From Affinundibacterium macrobrachii (lineage in GTDB: Bacteria > Pseudomonadota > Gammaproteobacteria > Burkholderiales > Burkholderiaceae_D), in assembly GCF_014652415.1 (NCBI RefSeq), contig NZ_BMYT01000002.1, forward strand, positions 62,001-126,000: a DNA stretch of 64,000 nt, given 5' to 3'. Under the pieces are notes generated by a model. The model did no database searches, had not been told where the DNA came from, and saw only the letters and a list, made by a program, of their open reading frames with translations. Shown here in pieces: positions 46,868 through 57,127 of the stretch. Every line of letters begins with the position of its first letter. The first letter of the stretch is position 1. A program made the translations under genes and the position numbers.

Positions 46868-48232
46868 ATGACACAAACTCATATTCAATCCACCGATCGC
46901 ACTACACCAGTATTTCCAAGCCTTGGCTTAGCACTCAGTTTTTGGTTGAAGCTAGGCTTCATCAGCTTTGGCGGGCCAGCTGGACAGATTGCGATTATGC
47001 ATCAAGAATTGGTTGAAAAACGTCGTTGGATTTCAGAACAACGCTTTTTGCATGCACTCAATTACTGCATGCTTTTGCCAGGTCCAGAAGCGCAACAATT
47101 AGCGATTTATATTGGTTGGCTGCTCCACGGCATACGTGGAGGAATAGTCGCTGGCGTCCTATTTGTACTGCCTTCGTTATTGATGTTAATTGGTTTGTCG
47201 TGGTTGTATATTGCTTATGGCCAGACTAGTTTGGTAGCGGGATTATTCTACGGAATCAAACCAGCGGTGACCGCAATCGTATTGCAAGCAGCGTACAGAA
47301 TTGGTGGACGCACTTTAACAAATACCAGCTTGTGGGCAATTGCGATCGCCGCTTTTACCGCGCTCTTTATTTTCCATTTACCATTTCCATTGATTATCTT
47401 CTGCGCAGCATTACTCGGCTATTTCGGAGGGCGTTTTTTACCTCAACATTTTCAGATGCGAGCAGGGCATGCGCCTAAGTCGCCCGCTGCAACATATGGC
47501 GCAGCAGTCATCGACGACAATACACCTACACCCGAGCACGCGCGCTTTCGTTGGTCTAGTTTAGGTCGAGTTCTGCTGGTTGGCATCTTGCTTTGGAGCC
47601 TGCCTATGCTGAGCTTAATTTACTTGTTTGGCTGGCAGCATAGTTTGACGCAAATGGCCTGGTTTTTTACCAAAGCAGCATTGATGACTTTTGGTGGCGC
47701 CTATGCGGTTCTTCCGTATGTGATGCAAGCCGCGGTAGTTGATTATGGCTGGTTAAGCGCTGGGCAGATGATAGATGGTTTGGCTTTGGGCGAAACCACA
47801 CCTGGGCCACTGATTATGGTGCTAATTTTTGTCGGTTTTGTCGCGGCTTATATGCAAGCACTGTTTGGCCCAGAACAACTTTTCCTTGCTGGCACCGTGG
47901 CCGCCATTGTCGTCACTTGGTTCACATTTCTACCTTCATTTATTTTTATACTGGCTGGCGGGCCGTTTATTGAAAGCACCCATCAACAGTTCAATTTGAC
48001 CGCGCCATTAAGTGCAATCACCGCCGCAGTGGTTGGCGTGATCGTCAACCTGACGCTGTTTTTTGCTTATCACGTGCTATGGCCACAAGGATTCAACGCC
48101 GAATTTGACGCGTGGGCTGCTGGTATTGCCTTGTTCTCAGCGCTCGCTTTGATAGGTTTTAAATGGAATGTCATCTGGGTAATCGTGTTAGCGGCAAGCA
48201 CAGGATTATTGATTCAACTCAGTCTCACATAG
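46868..48232 (+). CDS. chrA: Chromate transporter ChrA
   Basis: A 454-residue CHR-family membrane protein of the long, two-domain form. The N-terminal domain carries GFISFGGPAGQIAIMHQELV and LLPGPEAQQLAIYIGW; the C-terminal repeat carries FFTKAALMTFGGAYAVLPYV and LGETTPGPLIMVLIFVGF. These are the FGGP and PGP motifs of chromate efflux proteins, which expel chromate and confer resistance. Several in-frame ATGs exist from 46811; the one at 46868 (MTQTHIQ) fits homologue length best, but the start is uncertain. No chrB or other chr gene is adjacent. Confidence 0.92.
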   Translation: MTQTHIQSTDRTTPVFPSLGLALSFWLKLGFISFGGPAGQIAIMHQELVEKRRWISEQRFLHALNYCMLLPGPEAQQLAIYIGWLLHGIRGGIVAGVLFVLPSLLMLIGLSWLYIAYGQTSLVAGLFYGIKPAVTAIVLQAAYRIGGRTLTNTSLWAIAIAAFTALFIFHLPFPLIIFCAALLGYFGGRFLPQHFQMRAGHAPKSPAATYGAAVIDDNTPTPEHARFRWSSLGRVLLVGILLWSLPMLSLIYLFGWQHSLTQMAWFFTKAALMTFGGAYAVLPYVMQAAVVDYGWLSAGQMIDGLALGETTPGPLIMVLIFVGFVAAYMQALFGPEQLFLAGTVAAIVVTWFTFLPSFIFILAGGPFIESTHQQFNLTAPLSAITAAVVGVIVNLTLFFAYHVLWPQGFNAEFDAWAAGIALFSALALIGFKWNVIWVIVLAASTGLLIQLSLT

Positions 48233-48235
48233 CAA

Positions 48236-48266
48236 AAAAGCGCAACAGATAAACTGCTGCGCTTTT
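48236..48266. terminator. Bidirectional terminator between chrA and phoX
   Basis: Stem AAAAGCGCA/TGCGCTTTT with an inner CAG/CTG pair, loop ATAAA, and T-runs on both strands. It separates the convergent chrA and phoX genes. Confidence 0.85.
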
Positions 48267-48306
48267 CTACTGATACCGACGAGTTTACGAATACCGCAAA
48301 ACTGAA

Positions 48307-50556
48307 TTAGCTACCAACACGGCCGCCATCATTTTTCGTGATCACGATCGTTGCAGAACGTGGGCGTTTACCTGCACCGTAGCCAGCATTGCTAGGCCAT
48401 TGGCTGGTGTATTTGCTTGGATCTGCGATATTTGCTGCTGAGGTCGTTTCACCTGGATGCTGAATATTCACGAACAAAGCTTTGCCGTCTGGTGTTTCTG
48501 CAATACCCGTAATTTCACAAGCAGCAGGACCAACCAAGAAACGCTTCAAGGTATCGGCTGTTGGCTTTTTACCGACATAAGTCGTTACCGCCAAATTCGA
48601 ACCATCTGCTTTGGTGTAGTTCAGGGTTACTTTTTCACCGTCACCAACTTGACCTGGCAAACCTGCCAGCATCATACAATTCGTGGCATCGGTATAAGCG
48701 CCGTCATCTGTTTGTATCCAGCAAATGCCAGTTGCAGGGCTGAACGCCAAGCCATCAGGGCTAGACATGTCTTGATCATTTGTCAAACTGGATAAGTTGA
48801 TCTTACCCGCGTCTGCACTTGCTTCGGCGGCGAACAAATAAACGTCCCAAGTAAATGTCAACGCGGTAGAACCATCAGCACCTTCTTTCATACGCAAGAT
48901 GTGACCATTCGGGTTACCACTTTGCGCCGTGGTGCCTTTCATGTCGGTATAAGCACGTGGGTTCGCTGAATCTGGCGCTAACTGCGAAGAACCTGTTGGA
49001 TTCACGTTGCGGTTACTATTATTCGTCAATGAATAGTAGATCTCGCCGTTCGCTGGATTTACTGAACACCATTCAGGTCTATCCATCTTGGTCGCGCCAA
49101 CTGCATCACCAGCTAAACGTGTGTTGACACAGATATCCGCTTGATCTGCAAATTTGTAGCCAGTGTAAGCAGCAATCAATGGATTGTTGATCGATAATTC
49201 GATCCACTTGCCACTACCATCAGCGTTGAATTGCGCCACATACAATTTACCGCTGTCGAGGTATTTATCACCCATCGCCAAAGCGTTACTAGAATTGGCA
49301 TCAGCCGCATCCCAGTTGGTGGATGAGACAAATTTATAGATGTATTCATTGCGAGAATCATCACCCATGTACACTGCCAAAGGTTTACCAGCAACTGGTT
49401 TGCCGAAGGCAGCACTTTCATGCGCGAAGCGACCTAAAGCCGTACGTTTTTTCGCCAATTTGGTCTTGTCATAGGCATCCATTTCAACGATGTAGCCCAT
49501 GCCATTCATTTCGTTACGGTAGTCATCGCTACCATTATTTGAAGTGCCGATTTGGCTGATGTTCCAACGCGCATATTTGTCATCAGTACCGCCAGTTTCC
49601 CAACCATGACGTGAACCTGCACCTTGTGCGCGACCATAGCGTTTTAAGGAAGTGACACTCTTATCATTACCGCGCGCCGCATCATCAGTAGAACTACGTG
49701 TAAAGTAACCAGCCCAGTTTTCTTCACCAGTGACAAAACTATTCCACGGTGTTTTACCAGTTCCGCAATTATTCAATGTGCCACGGGTTTTTGTGCCTGT
49801 TGTTGAATATTTGGTGATTGCTAGTGCATTCCCGCGTACTGGACCAGATAAGTCCATCTCGGTTAAGCAGGTAAAACGACGATTGAATGCAGAATCTTTT
49901 ACATATTCCCATTTACCATTAGCTTTACGTACTTCAACAAAAGATACACCATGGATCGCAGTTTCTTTATCTACCTCAGCAGCTGGACGTGGCAAAGTGG
50001 AAGTGCCGCCATTTGCGTGCAAGAAGAAAGAAGCATACTTCTCATCAGTTGTTGCTTCATGATTTACACCAAGCAAACCACGATCAACCGAGGTGAGTGA
50101 GGCTTTACCATCTGCAGACAAACCAAACCATTCCATACCATCATGGTGATCACCTGCACGGTTTTCAAAATCGGTATCAGTACCGTCATTCTTGTATGCT
50201 GGTGTAGTCGCAGTTAATGGATCACCTAAGGCATAAATCGCGGTTGCTGTGTAGCCAACAGGAACAATCACGCTATCTAACAAGCTCTTCGCAACTGGCG
50301 CAAAACCGAGTAATTTTTCGGTTGGCGTAGTCGGTGTGGTAGGCGTAGTTGGTGTCACTGTATCGTTAGAACCACCACATGCGCTCAAAGCACTAGAACC
50401 AAGAAATGCGCTAGCGATAGAAGCAGCGCCACCGCGTAACAAACTACGACGGCTTAAACGTGCATCCAATACTGCACTGAAATGTTGATTTGGTGTGTCG
50501 TTGTATCCAATATCATCTGGATCAATCGCATTTAATTTTTCATTTGTCTTGCTCAT
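48307..50556 (-). CDS. phoX: PhoX-family alkaline phosphatase, Tat-exported
   Basis: A 749-residue phosphatase of the PhoX (DUF839) family, which uses calcium and iron to release phosphate from organic esters. A twin-arginine signal is present (LSRRSLLRGGAAS at about 34-46) and is followed by a lipobox-like LSAC before GGSND, so it may be a Tat-exported lipoprotein. A Thr/Pro linker (TPTTPTTPTT) then leads to a beta-propeller-rich catalytic part, ending in FVNIQHPGETTS. AGGAAA precedes the ATG. The four-repeat Pho box about 100-140 bases upstream implies PhoB control, so expression should rise when phosphate is scarce. Confidence 0.92.
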   Translation of the reverse strand: MSKTNEKLNAIDPDDIGYNDTPNQHFSAVLDARLSRRSLLRGGAASIASAFLGSSALSACGGSNDTVTPTTPTTPTTPTEKLLGFAPVAKSLLDSVIVPVGYTATAIYALGDPLTATTPAYKNDGTDTDFENRAGDHHDGMEWFGLSADGKASLTSVDRGLLGVNHEATTDEKYASFFLHANGGTSTLPRPAAEVDKETAIHGVSFVEVRKANGKWEYVKDSAFNRRFTCLTEMDLSGPVRGNALAITKYSTTGTKTRGTLNNCGTGKTPWNSFVTGEENWAGYFTRSSTDDAARGNDKSVTSLKRYGRAQGAGSRHGWETGGTDDKYARWNISQIGTSNNGSDDYRNEMNGMGYIVEMDAYDKTKLAKKRTALGRFAHESAAFGKPVAGKPLAVYMGDDSRNEYIYKFVSSTNWDAADANSSNALAMGDKYLDSGKLYVAQFNADGSGKWIELSINNPLIAAYTGYKFADQADICVNTRLAGDAVGATKMDRPEWCSVNPANGEIYYSLTNNSNRNVNPTGSSQLAPDSANPRAYTDMKGTTAQSGNPNGHILRMKEGADGSTALTFTWDVYLFAAEASADAGKINLSSLTNDQDMSSPDGLAFSPATGICWIQTDDGAYTDATNCMMLAGLPGQVGDGEKVTLNYTKADGSNLAVTTYVGKKPTADTLKRFLVGPAACEITGIAETPDGKALFVNIQHPGETTSAANIADPSKYTSQWPSNAGYGAGKRPRSATIVITKNDGGRVGS

Positions 50557-50655
50557 GGCTTTTTCCTGTGAGTATAAGGATATGTTTCAGTAAGAATTAA
50601 TTCGGTAAAAATTAAAACGGGGGAGTACAGAAGCGATGCATCTTAGTTAGTCTGT

Positions 50656-50695
50656 GTGACTACTGCATGACGACTTCATGACAATCCGATGACAA
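50656..50695 (-). promoter_or_regulatory. Pho box array (four 11-base repeats) upstream of phoX
   Basis: On the minus strand TTGTCAT (50695-50689), TTGTCAT (50684-50678), TCGTCAT (50673-50667) and TAGTCAC (50662-50656) recur exactly every 11 bases with 4-base AT-rich spacers. This is the TGTCAT half-site periodicity of PhoB binding sites. The last is weaker. Confidence 0.9.
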
Positions 50696-50716
50696 AGCCG
50701 AACTGAAGTAAATCAA

Positions 50717-50752
50717 TAAAAAAAGAGCCTGCGAGGAAAACCACGCAGGCTC
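50717..50752 (-). terminator. Terminator of the RND efflux operon
   Basis: Stem GAGCCTGCG (50725-50733) with CGCAGGCTC (50744-50752), followed on the minus strand by seven Ts (50718-50724). Confidence 0.9.
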
Positions 50753-50828
50753 AAACCGGTACTACTCACAATGACTGACGCAAGAAAGTGGTGCTAACTT
50801 GAATCAGTCTTACCAACCACAAGGGTAT

Positions 50829-53800
50829 CTACAGTGCGGCCACCTTCGCTTTCTTGCCACTAATGGCATAAAAGGCTTTCATCACTAAACGATAGATCAA
50901 GCGCACAAAGGTCAAGGTCAACAATGCTTCAAACATCGTGACACAGATCGCCAAGGCTTGATGATAGCGATCAGCACGACGACGCATTTTTGCCATCATC
51001 CGATCACGTGCAATTTCAATACTGTCGTAAAAACTTGGTACTACTAACAAGGTCAAGATCGTTGAAGTAATGGTGCCACCAATAATCGCAATCGCTAATG
51101 GACGATAGAATTCACCGCCTTCGCCCAAACCTAATGCGACCGGGATCATGCCGGCGATCAACGCGAAGGTAGTCATCAAAATCGGACGCAAACGCACACG
51201 ACCAGCGTGCATCAAGGCATCTTCACGGTTCATGCCTTCTTTCTCTTGTTTTCGTGCAGCATCAAGCAAAAGAATGGCGTTTTTAGCGACCAAGCCCATC
51301 AACATAATGATGCCGATAAAGCTCATCAAATTAATCGTGCTACCTGTCAGCATCAAGGCAATCACCACACCAATCAAGGATAATGGCAAGGACAACATCA
51401 CCGCTAAAGGTGCAGTGAAAGAGCTAAACTGCATCACCAAGATCAAATACATCAAGCCGATACCAGAGATCAATGCGATCAACATTTCAGTAAACAATTC
51501 ATCTTGATCCTGACCAGCACCTGCCAACGACAAGCCATAGCCAGGTGGGTAATTAAACGATTTCGCTAATGCCATCGCGTCTTTGGTCACTTCACCACTA
51601 GCACGACCTTGCGCATTCGCAGACACGGTAATCGTACGCTTACCATTACTATGCTCGATAGCAGAAGGACCTTTGCCCATACTAACTGTAGCAATTTGAT
51701 CGAGCGGTACCATTTCATTTGTACCTGCAACTGCAATCGGCAAACGTTCAATATTTTCTTTGCTGACACGATCGGCTGGATGCAAACGCACCGCCACATC
51801 ACGTGTTTCGCCAGTTGGATCAACCCAATCACCGACCTCAATACCAGCAAACGCGACTCGCAATGCTTGTGCTGCATCATTGATAGAAATACCCATAGAA
51901 TTTGCTAAGCCACGGTTCATTTCTATCTTTAACTCTTTCTTCGGATCTTGCTGAGACAAACCAACATCCACCGCACCTGGCACTTTGCGCAACTCATCCA
52001 TATAGGCACTAGTAATTTCTAGTAACTTGCGTGAATCTGGACCAGTGAATTCAATCTGAATTGGTTTGCGGGCGCCATTGTTTAAGTCATCTAACACCAC
52101 ATATTCAGCACCAACTAATTGTTTGACCTTCTCACGCAACTCGACCGCAATTTCCTTCGCACTGCGCTTACGTGAATTCTTTTTGCCGATATCAACATAA
52201 ATACGACCACCAGACGCATTGATATTGCTATTGGTTTCTTTCACCTCTGGAATCGTGCGTGCTAATGCGGCCGCTCTTTCCATCTTTAAGCGTGAATACT
52301 CAATCGACGAAGATGCTGGTGTACGTACCTCGATCATCAAGTTGCCAGAATCAGCGGTAGGCAAGAAACTGGTGCCACCAAACTGCGCTTGCAATACCAA
52401 GGCACCAACAAAACTTGCCAAGGCAATTGCGCCCATCCAACGACGATGATGTAAAGCCCATGCAATCACATTGCCATAACGATCTGCTTGGCTATCAAAC
52501 CAATCATTAAACTGCGCCAACTTTTTGCTCAAACCTTTCTTAGGCGCGGTGTGATGATCTGCTGGATCACCCCAATAAGCCGACAACATAGGATCGAGCG
52601 TAAATGAAATACCCAAGCTGACCAATACAGAGCAGGTCACGGTCAAAGCAAATGGACGGAACCATTCGCCAGAAATCCCTGGCATAAACGCAACCGGAAT
52701 AAACACTGCGATAATCGAAAAGGTTGTTGCGGCAACTGCCAAACCAATTTCTGCAGTACCTTCTAATGCAGCGGTACGACGATCCGAACCATTTTGCATA
52801 TGACGCACAATGTTTTCTCGCACCACAATCGCATCGTCGATCAGCACACCAATCGCCAACGACAAGCCGAGCAAAGTCATAAAATTGAGCGTGAATCCAC
52901 ACAGCCAAACAGCGATAAACGCAGCGATCACTGAGGTTGGCAAACTCAAAGCAGTAATCAAAGTCGAACGCCAAGAATTCAAGAACGCATAGACTACGAA
53001 AATCGTCAGCACCGCACCGAACACCAGTGACTCAATCACATTATTCAAACTACTTTGTGCGTCTTTACCGCCATCGCGCGTTACTTCTAACTTCGTGTCC
53101 GGATTGTCTTTCGCTAAATCCTTATTGATTTCTTCAACCGCTTTCACGACACTTTTGGCAACGCTCACCGTACTTGCTTCACGCGAACGGGTGACTTGGA
53201 TACCGACATTAGGCTTACCGCTACGAATACTCAAACTATTGATATCCGCGAATCCATCTTCAATCGTTGCTACTTGCCCCAAACGAACGATTTGATCACC
53301 ACGACGCTTCACAACGATGTTTTGGAATTCGGACGGGCTTTCAATACGTCCAACCAAGCGTATACTTTCTTCTTCCAAACTACCGCGAACTTTACCAACT
53401 GGCGCATTGGTGTTCTGGCTACGCAAAGCGGCGACCACTTCACCGGCCGACACATTAAATTCACGTAAGCGTTCTGCCCGTAACAATACCGATAATTCAC
53501 GACGTAGCGCACCACTAACATTAACGGTCGCCACTCCGGGAATAGCGCGCAAACGCGTTGCCAAAGTATCTTCTGCTAAACGTGAAATTTCAGCATGGGT
53601 CTGACTGCTAGAAGACAAAGCCAAATTGACGATAGGCTGTGTTGATGGATCAAAGCGCTGCACAATCGGTTCACGCATTTCCGTTGGCAACTTATAGCGC
53701 ACGGTAGAAATCACATTGCGTACTTCTTCCGCTGCTTCGATCATGTTTTTCTTAAACGAAAAACGCATTTCAAAGCCAGCACTGCCTTCATTCGCATACG

Positions 53801-54044
53801 AATACACTTCATCCACGCCCGACACGCTTTGTAGCGATTTCTCAAGGCGATTCACAATTTCGCGCTCTACCGTATCGGGAGACGCACCCGGATATGGAAT
53901 ATTTACAAATAAACCTGGAATCTCGACATCGGGATTTTGATTGACGCGCAATTTACTCATCGCCAGCAAACCCATCGCCATCATCGCGATAATCAAAACA
54001 ATTGTCGCGATCGGTCGTTTAATACTGAAATCGGATAAGAACAT
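50829..54044 (-). CDS. RND efflux permease, HAE-1 family
   Basis: A 1071-residue inner-membrane pump of the AcrB/MexB type, with twelve helices and two large periplasmic loops. The opening FLSDFSIKRPIATIVLIIAM then KLRVNQNPDVEIPG is diagnostic; the proton-relay aspartates are the pair in GVLIDDAIVV at about residue 402. The C-terminal tail after helix 12 is extended by about 30 residues with further hydrophobic stretch (FEALLTLTFVRLIYRLV). It should work with the adaptor encoded just upstream and an outer-membrane TolC-type channel, which is not in this window. Confidence 0.93.
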   Translation of the reverse strand: MFLSDFSIKRPIATIVLIIAMMAMGLLAMSKLRVNQNPDVEIPGLFVNIPYPGASPDTVEREIVNRLEKSLQSVSGVDEVYSYANEGSAGFEMRFSFKKNMIEAAEEVRNVISTVRYKLPTEMREPIVQRFDPSTQPIVNLALSSSSQTHAEISRLAEDTLATRLRAIPGVATVNVSGALRRELSVLLRAERLREFNVSAGEVVAALRSQNTNAPVGKVRGSLEEESIRLVGRIESPSEFQNIVVKRRGDQIVRLGQVATIEDGFADINSLSIRSGKPNVGIQVTRSREASTVSVAKSVVKAVEEINKDLAKDNPDTKLEVTRDGGKDAQSSLNNVIESLVFGAVLTIFVVYAFLNSWRSTLITALSLPTSVIAAFIAVWLCGFTLNFMTLLGLSLAIGVLIDDAIVVRENIVRHMQNGSDRRTAALEGTAEIGLAVAATTFSIIAVFIPVAFMPGISGEWFRPFALTVTCSVLVSLGISFTLDPMLSAYWGDPADHHTAPKKGLSKKLAQFNDWFDSQADRYGNVIAWALHHRRWMGAIALASFVGALVLQAQFGGTSFLPTADSGNLMIEVRTPASSSIEYSRLKMERAAALARTIPEVKETNSNINASGGRIYVDIGKKNSRKRSAKEIAVELREKVKQLVGAEYVVLDDLNNGARKPIQIEFTGPDSRKLLEITSAYMDELRKVPGAVDVGLSQQDPKKELKIEMNRGLANSMGISINDAAQALRVAFAGIEVGDWVDPTGETRDVAVRLHPADRVSKENIERLPIAVAGTNEMVPLDQIATVSMGKGPSAIEHSNGKRTITVSANAQGRASGEVTKDAMALAKSFNYPPGYGLSLAGAGQDQDELFTEMLIALISGIGLMYLILVMQFSSFTAPLAVMLSLPLSLIGVVIALMLTGSTINLMSFIGIIMLMGLVAKNAILLLDAARKQEKEGMNREDALMHAGRVRLRPILMTTFALIAGMIPVALGLGEGGEFYRPLAIAIIGGTITSTILTLLVVPSFYDSIEIARDRMMAKMRRRADRYHQALAICVTMFEALLTLTFVRLIYRLVMKAFYAISGKKAKVAAL

Positions 54045-54046
54045 GA

Positions 54047-55243
54047 TTAGTTCCCCATCGCGATGGCAGTCGCGGCCATGGCTGTTTTAGTTGCTGGAGC
54101 CGCCGCCATTTCAACTACTTGGCCTTCTTTAAAGTTCGAACTTGGATTGCGCATGATGACATCACCCGCAACCACACCACGACGCACTTCATAGTTGCCA
54201 GTACGTACATCTCGGCTACCCAATGCCAACTCAACTTTACTCAAGGTCTTTCCCTGAATTTTCCAAGCAAACGACTTATCACCAGATCGCACAATCGCGG
54301 CTTCTGGCAACATCAAGGCAGATACACTTTCGGCTTCGATATTGCCTTCTGCGTACAAGCCAGAAACGCGAGGTTGTTTGCTATCGGAGAAAGCGACCAA
54401 TACCTCGACTTGGCGCGTCACATCATTCGCTGCTGGGTCTAAGCGAGTAACCTTGCCGCGGAATTCTTGACCAGCATAGCCATTGATACGGAAGCTCACG
54501 TTTTGACCTGGTTTTACCATACCAATTTTGTCGGCAGAGACGCGACCAACAAAACGCATGGAATTTGGGTCAATCACTTTGACCAATTCTTTACCTGCCA
54601 AAGCAGTATCGCCAGGAGAAACCTTACGCTCACTGACGACACCATCAAATGGCGCACGCACCACAGTGCGTTGTAACTGCTGTTGCGCTTGTGCTGCACG
54701 CGCTTTGGCCGCAGACACTTCGCTTTGTGCCGCATTTTTACGCACTTCGGCGTCGTCCAAGGCTTGCATCGAAGTCATGCCAGACGCACGTAAAGTCTTT
54801 AGGCGTTGGAAATTGCGTTCCGCTTGATCCAATGCCAAACTCGCATTGCGCGCTGCATCGTTAGCCGAATTCAAATTATCCCGTATCGAAGTCTCATCTA
54901 AGCGCACGATCACATCGCCACGTTTTACTGCTTCACCGTTTTCTTTTAAGACCTGCAATACCACGGTAGAAACTTCCGCTCGTAAATCTGCCTTACGCTC
55001 AGGCTGAATCGAACCAGTCACGACCGGACCCGATGCCAAGGCATTACTTTGCATATTTAAAATATCTTCATTCGCAATGATTAACTTGGCTGGCGCATCT
55101 TTATTTTCATTCTTTGCGGTGGCCTTAGCGGAAGCACTAGCTGAGGCGCTAGCATTCTTGGTTTCTGACGCTGCATCAGTACAAGCGCTCAAAACGCCAA
55201 CGGCAGAAGTGATCGCAACAACGAGTATGGTTTGACGTAACAT
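54047..55243 (-). CDS. RND pump periplasmic adaptor (HlyD/MFP family), lipoprotein
   Basis: A 398-residue membrane-fusion protein. The signal peptide ends in the lipobox LSAC, so it is anchored in the inner membrane. A short low-complexity Ser/Ala run (SASASASAKATAK) follows, then the lipoyl halves (GPVVTGSIQPERKADLRAEV and RAPFDGVVSERKVSPGDT), a coiled-coil hairpin in between (about 115-190) and a beta-barrel domain. Its stop lies two bases before the permease start, the usual adaptor-then-pump order. No tetR or marR regulator sits beside it. Confidence 0.92.
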   Translation of the reverse strand: MLRQTILVVAITSAVGVLSACTDAASETKNASASASASAKATAKNENKDAPAKLIIANEDILNMQSNALASGPVVTGSIQPERKADLRAEVSTVVLQVLKENGEAVKRGDVIVRLDETSIRDNLNSANDAARNASLALDQAERNFQRLKTLRASGMTSMQALDDAEVRKNAAQSEVSAAKARAAQAQQQLQRTVVRAPFDGVVSERKVSPGDTALAGKELVKVIDPNSMRFVGRVSADKIGMVKPGQNVSFRINGYAGQEFRGKVTRLDPAANDVTRQVEVLVAFSDSKQPRVSGLYAEGNIEAESVSALMLPEAAIVRSGDKSFAWKIQGKTLSKVELALGSRDVRTGNYEVRRGVVAGDVIMRNPSSNFKEGQVVEMAAAPATKTAMAATAIAMGN

Positions 55244-55661
55244 GGTGAGTACCTGCTTATGTAATTGGAGGATTTGCGATGCTGAGTATTGCCGAGCACC
55301 CTGTCAGTTTCAAGCGGCAAAGTTGTGAGTTGCGAAAAAGTGGGGATGAAACGCAAAAAAATCGGATTGAAATGAAATTGATTCAAACGACCGCGCCAGC
55401 TTTTAGATAGGCTTGAGACGGATCTTATAGTTGTCTTTTAAGTTAGATCCAATTGTTGGCTGGCCATACCTGATTGCATTATATTGAATTATCAAACATG
55501 CTAGCTAAGCCTTATCAAGGCCTTGACAGTACCTTGATTAAGGCGCGCCAATTGTTTATCCAGCAGCGTGTCGATAAGATAACGTCTGCTATCATTCAAC
55601 CCCTATCTTTCACAATCAATGCCATAAGCTTTTTTGCTGGTACTTTATTTGAGCCTTCTAG
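55244..55661. other. Intergenic region upstream of the efflux operon and the GNAT gene
   Basis: About 420 bases between divergent genes. One short TTG-started frame (55474-55665) exists but lacks a ribosome site and I do not accept it. No operator or hairpin worth naming was seen. Confidence 0.5.
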
Positions 55662-56195
55662 ATGACTACCGACACATCCCCATTAAATTTTCGTTTGGCG
55701 CGTAAAGCCGATGCTGATGACATCGTGACGCTCGTCAATAGCGCCTACCGCGGCGACAGCAGCCGAGCTGGTTGGACGACCGAAGCCGATTTGTTAACTG
55801 GCGTCAGAGTACAAGCTGAAGATGTCAGAGAACTCATTGAGACTGAAGGCTCGATGATTTTGCTATGTCTACGTGATGGAGAAATCGTCGGTTCTGTCAA
55901 TTTACTAAAAACCGAGGACAAGGCTTATCTAGGCATGTTTGCAGTCAATCCGCTATTGCAAGGCGCGGGCATAGGCAAGCAATTCATGCAAGCAGCCGAA
56001 GCCTTAGTCAAACAAGAATGGCAGTCGCGCGCAATGTGGATGACGGTGATCACCAGCCGTCATGAATTAATCGCCTATTACGAACGGCGTGGTTATCAAA
56101 GAACCGGGCGCCTCGTACCTTTTCCTGCCGAAGTTCCAGAAGAGTGTCGTTTAGTCAAAGATATCGTGATGGAGGAGCTAGAGAAAGCTTTATAA
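55662..56195 (+). CDS. GNAT acetyltransferase
   Basis: A 177-residue N-acetyltransferase. It starts with LNFRLARKADADDIVTLVNSAY; the acetyl-CoA loop is NPLLQGAGIGKQFMQAAE (the GxGxG/A pattern), and the C-terminal TVITSRHELIAYYERRGYQR carries the conserved Y and RGY. WTTEADLLTG near residue 38 resembles a substrate-recognition strip found in acetyltransferases annotated as acting on amino acids or peptides. The substrate is not identifiable. It stands alone. Confidence 0.88.
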   Translation: MTTDTSPLNFRLARKADADDIVTLVNSAYRGDSSRAGWTTEADLLTGVRVQAEDVRELIETEGSMILLCLRDGEIVGSVNLLKTEDKAYLGMFAVNPLLQGAGIGKQFMQAAEALVKQEWQSRAMWMTVITSRHELIAYYERRGYQRTGRLVPFPAEVPEECRLVKDIVMEELEKAL

Positions 56196-56388
56196 GTTTG
56201 CAGCACGCCAGCACAGCGAGTTCAAGCTAGATTTGCAACTGCGCCTAGTCTTCTAAGTAATAGTTTGTATCGCACAAATCGCGTCGCCAACACAAGCGCT
56301 GAACTCAAGCCAATTTGCCCTGTTATTCTGCGCATCATCCGCAAGCACACTCATTTAAGCTAAGGTTTTTCGTGTATGCGGAGCATAG

Positions 56389-56709
56389 ATGTCGATCTCC
56401 ATCGGTTCAAACCCCGCCAGCGTCGCAGCGCTGCGGGTTTATCAACAAGTCAAACAACACGGCGAACCTACGCCCAGCAGAGCAGAGCTACAGGCCAAAC
56501 TCGATGTGGAGCAAGGACTATCATCAAATAATGCTAGTCTAGAAACCGCCCCAACAAACCTAAGCAACCCAGCGCAAATCAACACTCAGCTCAACACTCA
56601 AGCCACACCGCTATCAAACGAAGAGCAAATACAACAGCAAAGAGAATTAGAACGGGCTTGGGGTTTGATGAGTGCGGTCTTGGGTACTCAGTTGGATGAA
56701 TACGCTTAA
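56389..56709 (+). CDS. Hypothetical protein, 106 residues
   Basis: Not recognised. A polar, Gln/Asn/Thr-rich soluble protein with a helical start (NPASVAALRVYQQVKQHG) and a disordered-looking middle (TAPTNLSNPAQINTQLNTQ), ending in ERAWGLMSAVLGTQLDEYA. GGAG lies seven bases before the ATG, which supports translation. The overall look (low hydrophobicity, repeated Gln) suits a small regulatory or structural protein, but there is no basis for a function. Confidence 0.62.
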   Translation: MSISIGSNPASVAALRVYQQVKQHGEPTPSRAELQAKLDVEQGLSSNNASLETAPTNLSNPAQINTQLNTQATPLSNEEQIQQQRELERAWGLMSAVLGTQLDEYA

Positions 56710-57127
56710 CTATCCTGCACACAACTTTGCAAGTTGATTCCTCTACATTGGCAGGCTGCGCAAGTATTTAAACTTAGCACGCAAGAAGCCTGAACACCTG
56801 CCATTCATACGCAAATCAGCGAGTCACACAACGCGTTACATATAAAACGCGCAGCTACACGTCAAGCTTGTCTTGATTGCTTAGTTTATTGGTAGCAAAA
56901 ATAGCTAAATATGCTGGCATGATGTTTGCGAGTAGCTGAAATACCGGCATCGCAGATTTTGGATTTTTTCAATTCCTAGACTGACTACCGGCTATTTCTA
57001 TGCGTAACGTCGCTAAACGAATTCTGTGGATGCGAGTCATGCATGCTCAATTAGCATGTTTGTATTCCATCACTCTGCGCGTTACACCATTCGATCGATT
57101 CGCTGCCAGATCTGGAGGAAACCTACC
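56710..57127. other. Intergenic region upstream of the exported cytochrome c-like gene
   Basis: About 420 bases. The open frame from 57026 continues into the next gene, but its first 34 codons have no ribosome site, whereas GGAGG precedes 57128. No other feature was seen. Confidence 0.5.

Noticed and set aside
55474..55665. 63-codon plus-strand frame before a GNAT gene
   Set aside because: TTG start with no ribosome site; overlaps the start of the real GNAT gene; composition like intergenic DNA.
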